Shown: positions 56,764-64,000 of the stretch, in pieces
Numbering within the stretch: position 1 is the stretch's first letter
Layout of the letters: every line of letters begins with the position of its first letter
From: Methylococcus capsulatus str. Texas = ATCC 19069
GTDB lineage: Bacteria; Pseudomonadota; Gammaproteobacteria; Methylococcales; Methylococcaceae
Direction: 5' to 3'
NCBI RefSeq assembly: GCF_000424685.1
Contig: NZ_AUKJ01000017.1
Location: 253,001 to 317,000 of the forward strand
Length of the DNA: 64,000 nucleotides
Translations under genes and position numbers: made by a program
Notes under the pieces: generated by a model
What the model was told of the DNA's origin: nothing
Databases searched by the model: none
Seen by the model: only the letters and a program-made list of their open reading frames with translations

Positions 56764-58200
56764 ATGGACGGTGCGCCATCGTTCTACTGGTACGATCTGG
56801 AAACGTTCGGGACCGACCCGGCCCGGGACCGCATCGCCCAGTTCGCTGGTCTCCGCACCGATCTGGAATTCAATCCGATCGGCCCGCCCGACGTCCTCTA
56901 TTGCCGGCCGTCGGATGACATGGTTCCGCATCCCGAGGCCTGTCTGGTGACCGGCATCACGCCGCAATATGCGGCTGAACTCGGCGTGCCGGAAAGCGCG
57001 TTCATCGCCACCATCCATCGCATTTTCATGCGGCCGGGCACCTGTGTGCTCGGCTACAATACCCTGCGTTTCGACGACGAAATGCTGCGGCACGCCTTCT
57101 ACCGCAACCTGTACGATCCTTATGCAAGGGAATGGAAAGGCGGCAATTCGCGCTGGGACGTCATCGATCTGGCCCGCTTGACACAGGCTTTGCGGCCGGA
57201 CGGCATCGAATGGCCGCGCGATTCCCTGGGCTCGCCCGTGTTCAAGCTGGAACGCCTGGCGGCGGCCAACGGGATTCGACACGAGTCCGCGCATGACGCC
57301 TTGTCCGACGTGCGTGCGACCGTCGCTTTCGCCCGCCTGATCGCTGAGCGTCAGCCGCGTCTGTTCCAGTTCGCGTTGGAGAGCCGGGCCAAAGGCGCGG
57401 TCGAGCGGCTGTTGGCCCTGGGAGCCTGGCAGCCGGTATTGCACGTTTCCGAGAAGTTTTCTGCCTCCCGTCACTGCATCGCCTGCGTGCTGCCGCTGTG
57501 CCGGCATCCTCGCATCGCGACGCGTGTCATCGTGTTCGATCTGGCGTCGGACCCCGCGCAGTTGTCCGATCTCTCGGTGGACGAGATCCGGCGCCGGCTT
57601 TTCACCCCTTCGGCGGAGCTGCCGGAGGCCACCGGGCGGCTTCCGCTGAAGGGAGTGCATACCAACCGTTGTCCCGTGGTCGTCCCGATGTCGGCCTTGC
57701 GACCGGCTGACGGGGAGCGGCTCGGTATCGATGCGGTCCTTTGCAGGCGGCGTGCCCAGTGGTTGCAGGACCGTGCAGAAGATGTCATCCCCAAGATTTC
57801 GGCGGCATTCGAAGTGGAGGCGTCGTTCGAGGCAGCGTCCGATCCGGAATTGATGCTTTACCGGGGCGGTTTCATCCCCGATGCCGACAGGCGGGCTCTC
57901 GATCAGGTGCATCGTCTGACGCCGGACCAGTTGGCCCATTACCGCCCGCGATTCGTCGACGGCCGTTTCGACGAGCTTTTGTTCCGATTCCGGGCACGGA
58001 ATTTTCCGGAGACGCTGAATGCCGAGGAACGCGAGCGTTGGGCTGCATTCCGCCGGGCGCGCCTGGCCGGCATAGGCGGAGGGCTGAGTTTGGCGGAGTT
58101 CTTTTCCCGCATCGATCGGCTTCGGAGCCAAGAGTCCGATGCCGGTAAACGGGCGATCCTGGATGCGCTGGAAGTCTACGGCAGGAACTTATCCGGTTAA
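56764..58200 (+). CDS. sbcB: Exodeoxyribonuclease I
   Basis: Exonuclease I degrades single-stranded DNA 3' to 5' and works in recombination and repair. The 478-residue protein has the DEDDh exonuclease domain at the N terminus (YWYDLETFGTDPARDRIAQF, then GYNTLRFDDEML and RHESAHDALSDVRATV). An SH3-like and a C-terminal helical domain follow. Family length is normal. It is only 16 bases after nqrM and may be co-transcribed, though the functions are unrelated. Confidence 0.93.
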   Translation: MDGAPSFYWYDLETFGTDPARDRIAQFAGLRTDLEFNPIGPPDVLYCRPSDDMVPHPEACLVTGITPQYAAELGVPESAFIATIHRIFMRPGTCVLGYNTLRFDDEMLRHAFYRNLYDPYAREWKGGNSRWDVIDLARLTQALRPDGIEWPRDSLGSPVFKLERLAAANGIRHESAHDALSDVRATVAFARLIAERQPRLFQFALESRAKGAVERLLALGAWQPVLHVSEKFSASRHCIACVLPLCRHPRIATRVIVFDLASDPAQLSDLSVDEIRRRLFTPSAELPEATGRLPLKGVHTNRCPVVVPMSALRPADGERLGIDAVLCRRRAQWLQDRAEDVIPKISAAFEVEASFEAASDPELMLYRGGFIPDADRRALDQVHRLTPDQLAHYRPRFVDGRFDELLFRFRARNFPETLNAEERERWAAFRRARLAGIGGGLSLAEFFSRIDRLRSQESDAGKRAILDALEVYGRNLSG

Positions 58201-58264
58201 CCGCGATGAGCTTTGCCCTTATACTTATCGGCTATCTTTCCATCTATCCATGTTCGGAGGAGTA

Positions 58265-58792
58265 ATGAAAAAGATCCTGCTCGTCGCCACCGGTTTGCTG
58301 GTGGTCTGGACTGCTTCCACGTTCGCTCACGGTCCGACCCGTCAGAAGGTGACCGAAACGATTGAAATCAACGCCGCCCCAGCGGTGGTTTGGGGCATCA
58401 TCAAGGATTTCGACAAAGGTGAGTGGATGCCCCAGGTGGCCAGCACCATCGGCACCGGCGGCAACGAGAAGGGCGCGACGCGTGAGTTGAAGCTGAAATC
58501 GGGCGGCATCATCAAAGAAGAGCTCAAGAGCTACGATGCCGAAAAGATGAGCTATTCGTACAAAATCACCGAGGTCGACCCCAAAGACCTGCCGGTCGCG
58601 AATTATTCTTCCACCATCAGCGTGACGCCTGCCGGTGCCGGCTCGGTCGTGGAATGGAACGGGGCATTTTACCGCTCCTTCATGAACAACAACCCTCCGC
58701 CGGAAGAGAATGACGAGGCAGCGCTGAAGGCCGTCACGTCGGTTTATAAAGAGGGCCTGGCCAATCTGAAGGTTTTGGCCGAGAAAAAATGA
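58265..58792 (+). CDS. Secreted SRPBCC (MxaD-like) protein
   Basis: The 175-residue precursor has a signal peptide (KKILLVATGLLVVWTASTFA) and an SRPBCC ligand-binding fold: VTETIEINAAPAVVWGIIKD, DKGEWMPQVAS, GGIIKEELKSYD and SVVEWNGAFYRS. This fold and periplasmic location match MxaD, which improves electron transfer between methanol dehydrogenase and cytochrome cL. It is a stand-alone copy, away from any mxa cluster in the window. The downstream beta-propeller gene begins seven bases after its stop. GGAGGAGTA precedes the ATG. Confidence 0.8.
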   Translation: MKKILLVATGLLVVWTASTFAHGPTRQKVTETIEINAAPAVVWGIIKDFDKGEWMPQVASTIGTGGNEKGATRELKLKSGGIIKEELKSYDAEKMSYSYKITEVDPKDLPVANYSSTISVTPAGAGSVVEWNGAFYRSFMNNNPPPEENDEAALKAVTSVYKEGLANLKVLAEKK

Positions 58793-58799
58793 TCGCCTC

Positions 58800-59774
58800 G
58801 TGGCCGTGAAGCGAACCATCTTCTTTTGCGCCGGGGAGGCGGCGGCCTTGGTCGCCGCCTTTTTCGCATGCATGGCTTGGGGGGAGCCCTTTGCTTACAT
58901 CACCAACCAGAAAGACGACAGCGTCAGCGTCATCGATACGGCCAGCGGCGAGGTCCGGGCGACTCTGAAAGTGGGCAAGGAGCCGGCCGGAGTCGCCGTC
59001 AGCCGGGATGGCAGCCGCGTCGTGGTGACGAATGCCGGCGGCAGCAGCATCACCTTGATCGATGGGCGGAACCAACGGGTGGCGGCCGAGATCGCCACCG
59101 GGGAAGGCCAGGTCGGTGTGGCGATCGATCCCAAAGGCCGGTTTGCCTATGTGGCGGACTGGTACGGCAGGGCGGTTTCGGTGGTCGATCTGGACGAACG
59201 GGCCGTCGTTCGCCGACTGGCGGCGGGAAACGTGCCGGCCGGGTTGATGCTCGCGCCGGGTGGTTCGCATCTCTACGTCGCCAATCGCGACGACGACGCC
59301 ATTGCCGAGATGAATCCGGCTACCGGGGAAACCTTGCGTACGGTCAAGGTAGGGAAACATCCCTTCGGCATCGCTCTCGACCCCGCAGGTGAGCTTTTGT
59401 TTTCGGCCAATGTGGAGAGTGACGACGTTTCCATCGTCGAGGTACGGACGCTGTCGGTGATCGCGACGGTGAAAGTCGGCGAGCGCCCTTATGCCGTGGC
59501 TTATATGGCGCCCTATCAGCGGTTGTTCGTCACCAATCAGTACGACAACACTGTTTCGGTCATTGACGTTGAGAGCAGGAAGGTCGTGGATACCATCGCG
59601 GTGGGGGAATATCCTGAAGGCATCGCCCTGCACCCTGACGGCATTCATATCTATGTGGCCAACTGGTTCGACAACACCGTGTCGGTCATCAACGGCCTTT
59701 CGTTGAAAGTCGAACGGACGATTGCCACAGGCAACGGCAGCCGTGCTTTCGGCGAGTTCATCGGTGGCATCTGA
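58800..59774 (+). CDS. YVTN-type beta-propeller protein (GTG start)
   Basis: The 324-residue protein has a short hydrophobic leader (AALVAAFFACMAWG) and about seven tandem repeats of about 42 residues with the consensus YVxNxxDxxVSVID, for example FAYITNQKDDSVSVID and LFVTNQYDNTVSVIDV. These form the blades of a periplasmic beta-propeller. Relatives occur near PQQ-dependent alcohol dehydrogenases. It is likely co-transcribed with the MxaD-like gene and may work with it around methanol oxidation. The activity is unknown. GTG 58800 is used, with GTG 58806 as an alternative. Confidence 0.82.
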   Translation: MAVKRTIFFCAGEAAALVAAFFACMAWGEPFAYITNQKDDSVSVIDTASGEVRATLKVGKEPAGVAVSRDGSRVVVTNAGGSSITLIDGRNQRVAAEIATGEGQVGVAIDPKGRFAYVADWYGRAVSVVDLDERAVVRRLAAGNVPAGLMLAPGGSHLYVANRDDDAIAEMNPATGETLRTVKVGKHPFGIALDPAGELLFSANVESDDVSIVEVRTLSVIATVKVGERPYAVAYMAPYQRLFVTNQYDNTVSVIDVESRKVVDTIAVGEYPEGIALHPDGIHIYVANWFDNTVSVINGLSLKVERTIATGNGSRAFGEFIGGI

Positions 59775-59780
59775 AAGACC

Positions 59781-61310
59781 TCACTGAGGCAGTTCCGGTA
59801 CCGTGCTGTCCGGGCTGCAGACTACGGTGAACGGTGCCTCGTCCTCCCCCAGGGGGCGCCGGGATCGTAGCTGCTTGTCCAGGACGCGGAGGTCCGCGTC
59901 GGAAGGATCGGTTCCCTCTTTTCGCCGGGCAAGGATGCGCTGGCGCAGCAGCGTCTCAGGCGCATCCATGGCGACGATGACGAAACCGGCGCCGGTGCGG
60001 CCGGCGAGCTTTCTGGCGTCGTCCCGATAGCGTCGTTCGAGAAACGTGGCATCGAGGATGACGGACAGCCCGGCACGCAATGCGGGTGTTGCCAGTTCCA
60101 GCAGTTTGGCGTAGGTAGCGCGGGTGAACGCGGGGAGGTACCTCCGGACCGGATCGGTCTGGAGTTGCGACGCCAGCCGTTTGCGTTCGACGTCTGAACG
60201 GATGACGATGGCCCGTTCCCGCTCGGCGAGCTGCATTGCCACATGGCTTTTCCCGCTGCCGGAAACACCGTGCATGAGGATGAGTCGGGGCCGCCGGCCA
60301 GACGAAACCGAAAGGGCATAGTCGACATAGCGGCGGAATCCGGCCAGATGCTCTGCCCGGTTGACATCCTCGGGAGCGCTCGACCAGCTCAGCGCCGCGA
60401 TCTTGGCCCGGACCATGGCCCGGTAACGCAGGTAGTAGTGCCACAGTGCCATGCCGCCGTAATCGCCGGTGACGGCCAGGTATCCGTTCACCAGTCTGGT
60501 CGCGAGCCGGCACAAGCCGCGCGCTTCGAGGTCCATGGCGAGGAATGCGAGCTCGCTGATGACGTCTATCCAGCGCAACGCCGGATTGAATTCGATGGCA
60601 TCGAAGGGAACCGGTTTGTCGCCGATCAGAGCGATGTTGGCGAGATGGAGATCGCCATGGCATTCCCGGACGTAACCCTCGCGTTTCCGGGCGAGGAACA
60701 TGTCTTCCAGCGCTGCGTGGTCCCTTTCGGCAAAAGCTTTCAGCGTCGCGAGTCCGGAGTCTCCCAGGTCCGGCGGTAACACGGTCTCGATATGGGCGAA
60801 ATTGTCCAGGGTCGCATTGCGGATGAGGGGCGGGCTGCCATACTCCTCGGCCTCGCCCGACCGTGGAATCGAGCGGTGGAATTCGGCGATCAGCCGAGCC
60901 AGTGCATCGATGTGGGTGGGCGTCAGGGTGTCCGCTGCCGCTCTGTCCGTGAGCAGCGAGCCTTCGGCAAACTGGCGCATTTTCACTGCGTATTCGAACG
61001 GCGGACCCTCTCCGTCGATCCGGGGCGTCTGCGGCGAACCGGTGATTGGGCATACGCCGAGATACAGCTCGGGTGCAAGCCTGCGGTTCAACCTGATTTC
61101 CTCCTCGCAGCATTGCCTTCGCCGAGCGAGTGTCGAAAAATCGACGAATCCGAAATCGACGGGTTTCTTGATTTTGTAAGCGTAGGTTCCTGTCAGGAAT
61201 ACCCAGGAAATATGGGTCTCGATCAGGCGGATGCCTGAAACCGGGTGGGGATAAGCGTCGGCGGCCGTCAGTCCGGCCGGAAACGTGCGCCAGACGTTGT
61301 TCTTATTCAC
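59781..61310 (-). CDS. APH-like kinase fused to a P-loop kinase (AAA) domain
   Basis: The 509-residue protein combines two halves. The first resembles aminoglycoside/choline kinases, with the catalytic loop CHGDLHLANI (about residues 217-226) and FDAIEFNP (about 236-243). The second is a P-loop kinase, GVSGSGKSHVAMQLAER (about 348-364), with RSDVERKRLA. This fusion is widespread and uncharacterised. The substrate is unknown. GTG 61310 is the first start after the rnd coding region and lies eight bases inside the rnd 3' end. No clear ribosome-binding site is seen. Confidence 0.82.
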   Translation of the reverse strand: MNKNNVWRTFPAGLTAADAYPHPVSGIRLIETHISWVFLTGTYAYKIKKPVDFGFVDFSTLARRRQCCEEEIRLNRRLAPELYLGVCPITGSPQTPRIDGEGPPFEYAVKMRQFAEGSLLTDRAAADTLTPTHIDALARLIAEFHRSIPRSGEAEEYGSPPLIRNATLDNFAHIETVLPPDLGDSGLATLKAFAERDHAALEDMFLARKREGYVRECHGDLHLANIALIGDKPVPFDAIEFNPALRWIDVISELAFLAMDLEARGLCRLATRLVNGYLAVTGDYGGMALWHYYLRYRAMVRAKIAALSWSSAPEDVNRAEHLAGFRRYVDYALSVSSGRRPRLILMHGVSGSGKSHVAMQLAERERAIVIRSDVERKRLASQLQTDPVRRYLPAFTRATYAKLLELATPALRAGLSVILDATFLERRYRDDARKLAGRTGAGFVIVAMDAPETLLRQRILARRKEGTDPSDADLRVLDKQLRSRRPLGEDEAPFTVVCSPDSTVPELPQ

Positions 61311-62469
61311 AGTCGTCGAATGTGAGTCGGCCGCCCTTCGTGCGCAGCATCGCCTTCCCCGCCAGAAAAGCCCCCAGGTCATTTCCCACCAGGGTGCGCC
61401 GCCATCCGTGCAGGACTTTGGCGCGGTCGGGCGACTCCAGCAGCTCTTCGAGATCCTTGCGGCTGGCCACGACGGCGGGGTTGATGGTGTGCTCGATGCA
61501 GCGCAGGCGGACGAGGGCCGACATCGCATCGAGGATGGCCTCGGTCTGAGCGCTGCGGCGCTGACCCCGGCGGGGTTGTGGCGGCACGGCCTGGCCAGTC
61601 CCGGCGTCCTGGACGAGGGCGATCATCGCATCGCCGTATCGCTGTACCATGCGCGAATCGATTCCTCTCAGAGCTTGCAGAGCATCCCGAGTACGGGGTC
61701 TTCTCAGCGCGATCTCCAGCAGGGCCTCGTCGCGAAGGATCCAGTTGCGCGGCAGATCGTTCTGCTGGGCGGTGTTCTCCCGCCAGGCGGCGAGGCGGAC
61801 TGCCAACGCGAACTGCTCGGGTTTCAGGCGGTCCAGCCCGCCGATGCGCTGCCACGCGTCCTCCGGACGGTTTACGTAAAGGTCTGGCTCCTCCAGCGCC
61901 GCGAACTCGTCCACCAGCCAGGCATAGCGTCCCAGCCGTTCCAGTTGTTCCCGCATCCTCGGATACAGGGCCGCGAGGTGGATCACGTCGTTGGCCGCGT
62001 ATTCCTTCTGGGCGGCCGAGAGAGGACGCTGGCTCCAATCGGTGCGGGTGTGCTCCTTGTCGACAGTCACTCCAAGCATGGCCGATACGAGGCTGGCATA
62101 GCCAACTTGCTCGGGATGGCCGACCAGGGGGGCTGCCAGTTGGGTGTCGAATATCGGCGCTGGAACGGCCCGGAATCGGTGGAAGAAAATCTCCAGATCC
62201 TGTCTCGCGGCATGAAACACCTTGGTGATCGCCCGATTGAACAGCAGACACTCGACTTCCCCCAGATCCTCGATGGCGAGGGGATCGATGCAGGCGGCCT
62301 GAGTGCCATCGGCAATCTGGAGCAGGCAGAACTTCGGATAATAAGTCTTGTCCCGCATGAATTCGGTATCGACTGCGATCCAGGGAGAACCACCGATGGA
62401 CCGGCAGAATGCCGCAAGCTCGGCGGGTGAGTCGATATAGTTGATGGGCGGAGGCATGGTTGCAGGCAT
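61303..62469 (-). CDS. rnd: Ribonuclease D
   Basis: RNase D trims the 3' ends of tRNA precursors. The 388-residue protein has the DEDDy exonuclease domain at the N terminus (WIAVDTEFMRDKTYYPKFC; KVFHAARQDLEIFF; EYAANDVIHLAALYPRM), then HRDC-like helical domains. It is divergent from the tRNA genes, with the tRNA promoter in between. Its 3' end overlaps the APH-like kinase gene start. ATG 62469 is used, with ATG 62457 as an alternative. Confidence 0.94.
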   Translation of the reverse strand: MPATMPPPINYIDSPAELAAFCRSIGGSPWIAVDTEFMRDKTYYPKFCLLQIADGTQAACIDPLAIEDLGEVECLLFNRAITKVFHAARQDLEIFFHRFRAVPAPIFDTQLAAPLVGHPEQVGYASLVSAMLGVTVDKEHTRTDWSQRPLSAAQKEYAANDVIHLAALYPRMREQLERLGRYAWLVDEFAALEEPDLYVNRPEDAWQRIGGLDRLKPEQFALAVRLAAWRENTAQQNDLPRNWILRDEALLEIALRRPRTRDALQALRGIDSRMVQRYGDAMIALVQDAGTGQAVPPQPRRGQRRSAQTEAILDAMSALVRLRCIEHTINPAVVASRKDLEELLESPDRAKVLHGWRRTLVGNDLGAFLAGKAMLRTKGGRLTFDDCE

Positions 62470-62553
62470 GAGAGAATACGTTTTGCGATTGTAACCCTCG
62501 TCACCCTCCGAGTGAGCGGGAACGGCCTTCTTCCCGGATCGTTACGATGCTTG

Positions 62554-62582
62554 TTGACATGGGATTTAACTTTCACGATAAT
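62554..62582 (+). promoter_or_regulatory. Sigma-70 promoter of the tRNA pair
   Basis: TTGACA (62554-62559) and GATAAT (62577-62582) are 17 bases apart. The expected start near 62589 is eight bases before the tRNA-Arg 5' end. A strong promoter is expected for tRNA genes. Confidence 0.75.
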
Positions 62583-62596
62583 GCGAATTCCACAGC

Positions 62597-62673
62597 GCGC
62601 CTGTAGCTCAGTTGGATAGAGTACCTGGCTACGAACTAGGTGGTCGGGAGTTCGAATCTCTCCAGGCGCGCCA
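62597..62673 (+). tRNA. tRNA-Arg (anticodon ACG)
   Basis: The 77-base cloverleaf has acceptor GCGCCTG pairing with CAGGCGC, a D arm from TAGCTCAG, the anticodon loop CTACGAA (ACG, reading CGN Arg codons), and a T loop TTCGAAT. The CCA end is encoded (62671-62673). Confidence 0.96.
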
Positions 62674-62708
62674 TTTTTGAAGAGCGGTGGATTTTTCGTG
62701 CTGATCAT

Positions 62709-62784
62709 TCCCCTGTAGCTCAGTCGGTAGAGCAGCTGGCTGTTAACCAGCGGGTCGGCGGTTCGAGCCCGTCCGGGGGAGCCA
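62709..62784 (+). tRNA. tRNA-Asn (anticodon GTT)
   Basis: The 76-base cloverleaf has acceptor TCCCCTG pairing with CGGGGGA, the anticodon stem GCTGG/CCAGC around loop CTGTTAA (GTT), and T loop TTCGAGC. CCA is encoded (62782-62784). It follows tRNA-Arg by 35 bases and shares its promoter and terminator. Confidence 0.96.
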
Positions 62785-62792
62785 AATTCCAG

Positions 62793-62827
62793 AAAAGGCT
62801 TGCAGCGATGTGAGCCTTTTTATTTTT
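62793..62827 (+). terminator. Rho-independent terminator after the tRNA genes
   Basis: AAAAGGCT (62793-62800) and AGCCTTTT (62813-62820) form an 8-bp stem with a 12-base loop, followed by TATTTTTG. It ends the tRNA transcript before the str operon. Confidence 0.85.
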
Positions 62828-62849
62828 GTTTGTTCGGGCGTGAGTGCGC

Positions 62850-62878
62850 TTGACATGGCGGCTGCCAGTAATTACGCT
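62850..62878 (+). promoter_or_regulatory. Possible str operon promoter
   Basis: TTGACA (62850-62855) and TACGCT (62873-62878) are 17 bases apart, about 80 bases before rpsL. A TATTAT at 62900-62905 is a rival -10 but lacks a good -35. Confidence 0.45.
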
Positions 62879-62956
62879 GAGCGGCTTTGGTCTTTCCCGT
62901 ATTATATTGCGCGGTTCTGTGCGTGATGCGGGTTGGAATGGTTTCGGAGCTCGGTA

Positions 62957-63331
62957 ATGACCACAATCAATCAACTGGTTAGAAAGCCGCGAGTCAGCAA
63001 GAAGGAAAAAAGCAACGTTCCGGCGCTCGAAGGCTGTCCTCAGCGTCGCGGGGTGTGTACCCGTGTTTATACCACGACCCCCAAGAAGCCGAACTCGGCG
63101 CTGCGTAAGGTGGCGCGTGTTCGTCTGACCAATGGGGCGGAGGTGACCTCCTACATCGGCGGTGAGGGGCATAACCTGCAGGAGCACTCGGTGATCCTGA
63201 TCCGCGGCGGTCGTGTGAAGGACCTGCCGGGTGTCCGCTATCACGTCGTGCGCGGCAGTCTGGACACGGCGGGCGTTCAGAAGCGTCGCCAAGGTCGTTC
63301 GAAGTACGGCGCGAAGCGGCCGAAGAGCTAA
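62957..63331 (+). CDS. rpsL: 30S ribosomal protein S12
   Basis: S12 sits near the decoding centre and is the classic streptomycin-resistance target. The 124-residue protein has [17 protein letters not shown] at the N terminus, [18 protein letters not shown], the critical lysine in [12 protein letters not shown], and [19 protein letters not shown] 62957 follows GGAGCTCGGTA. It begins the str operon (rpsL-rpsG-fusA). The Lys at the usual resistance position is unmutated. Confidence 0.98.
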   Translation: MTTINQLVRKPRVSKKEKSNVPALEGCPQRRGVCTRVYTTTPKKPNSALRKVARVRLTNGAEVTSYIGGEGHNLQEHSVILIRGGRVKDLPGVRYHVVRGSLDTAGVQKRRQGRSKYGAKRPKS

Positions 63332-63349
63332 TTTTGGAGGCTAGGTGAT

Positions 63350-63820
63350 ATGTCCAGAAGAAGAAGGAGTGAGCGGCGCGAGGTGATCGCCGATCCGCGT
63401 TTTGGAAGCGAAACGCTTGCCCGGTTCGTGAACATGCTCATGGTGAGCGGCAAGAAGTCGATCGCGGAAAAGATCGTGTACGGCGCGCTCGATCATATCG
63501 AAGCGAAGACCTCTCAAAATTCCCTGGAGGTTCTGAACAAAGCGCTCGAGAACGTCCAGCCCGTCGTCGAGGTGAAGTCCCGGCGGGTTGGGGGTGCGAC
63601 CTATCAGGTGCCGATTGAGGTGCGTCCGGCTCGGCGCATGGCGCTGGGGATGCGCTGGCTGATCGATGCCGCCCGCAAGCGCGGCGAGAAGGGCATGGTG
63701 ATGAAGCTGGCCGCAGAGGTTCTGGATGCGAAGGAGAGCCGCGGCTCGGCAGTAAAGAAACGCGAAGATACTCATCGGATGGCCGAGGCCAATAAGGCTT
63801 TCTCGCATTACCGCTGGTAA
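63350..63820 (+). CDS. rpsG: 30S ribosomal protein S7
   Basis: S7 is a primary 16S rRNA-binding protein that nucleates assembly of the 30S head. The 156-residue protein starts [20 protein letters not shown]. It has [20 protein letters not shown] and ends [12 protein letters not shown] strong GGAGGCTAGGTGAT lies before the ATG. It is 18 bases after rpsL and 42 before fusA, the usual str order. S7 often represses its own operon, but no operator can be assigned by reading. Confidence 0.98.
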   Translation: MSRRRRSERREVIADPRFGSETLARFVNMLMVSGKKSIAEKIVYGALDHIEAKTSQNSLEVLNKALENVQPVVEVKSRRVGGATYQVPIEVRPARRMALGMRWLIDAARKRGEKGMVMKLAAEVLDAKESRGSAVKKREDTHRMAEANKAFSHYRW

Positions 63821-63847
63821 ACCCAGTCAGCCCGCTCTTTAAGATAA

Positions 63848-64000
<153 letters not shown>

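Noticed and set aside
56719-58131. A 470-codon minus-strand open frame opposite sbcB
   Set aside because: sbcB has clear exonuclease motifs. The opposite frame is a GC-driven shadow.

Overview
The window is a GC-rich gammaproteobacterial chromosome segment and almost certainly comes from Methylococcus, very close to M. capsulatus (Bath). The main reason is the gene at 45194-45670. Its mature protein has Phe32, Phe61 and a CFGCH haem site exactly where the M. capsulatus cytochrome c'-beta (CytS) has them, and norCB lies about 4 kb away, as I recall for that genome. This identification is from memory, not from a database search.

Layout. 1-3768: end of smc, then zipA and ligA. 4041-21475: a long division and cell-wall (dcw) cluster, mraZ-rsmH-ftsL-ftsI-murE-mraY-murD-ftsW-murG-murC-murB-ddl-ftsQ-ftsA-ftsZ-lpxC, opened by a consensus-like promoter and a four-repeat MraZ operator. 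murF is missing from its usual place. 21480-26058 (minus): dciA, a Pat-like acyl-CoA ligase/acetyltransferase, pcm and surE. 26225-28963: a ZIP transporter, a UPF0016 transporter and a glycosyltransferase. 28971-34850 (minus): a seven-gene run in which thioredoxin, DUF4266 lipoprotein, DUF3570 outer-membrane protein and ApbE form one unit, followed by a class II amidotransferase, a sulfotransferase and a glycosyltransferase. 34952-38068: DUF423, an unknown secreted protein, a large palindrome, a c551-like cytochrome and an MltD-like lytic transglycosylase.

38242-45670 is a respiratory and nitrogen-oxide block: HPP-CBS membrane protein, small membrane protein, norC, norB, a ba3-type oxidase (subunits IIa, II, I), a dihaem cytochrome c and cytS. 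A decayed IS3-type element (about 45700-46420) follows. 46643-49608 (minus) holds an unknown secreted protein, a Tes-like radical SAM enzyme, an Lgt-like protein lacking two key Lgt residues, and a small membrane protein. 49609-50457 has no protein gene that I can support, but it carries an FNR/Anr-type box, a fitting -10 element, a GNRA-capped hairpin and an intrinsic terminator, which together look like an oxygen-regulated small RNA. 50458-56747 is the complete Na+-translocating NADH:quinone oxidoreductase operon nqrABCDEF-nqrM. Then come sbcB, an MxaD-like protein with a YVTN beta-propeller, a kinase and rnd (minus), tRNA-Arg and tRNA-Asn, and the start of the str operon (rpsL, rpsG, fusA, cut by the window end).

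Working together: the dcw genes make and place the septal wall. The nqr, ba3 oxidase, NOR, CytS and c-type cytochrome genes form an electron-transport set able to handle NO. The ApbE gene provides the activity needed to attach FMN to NqrB and NqrC, although its own operon suggests it may have another substrate.
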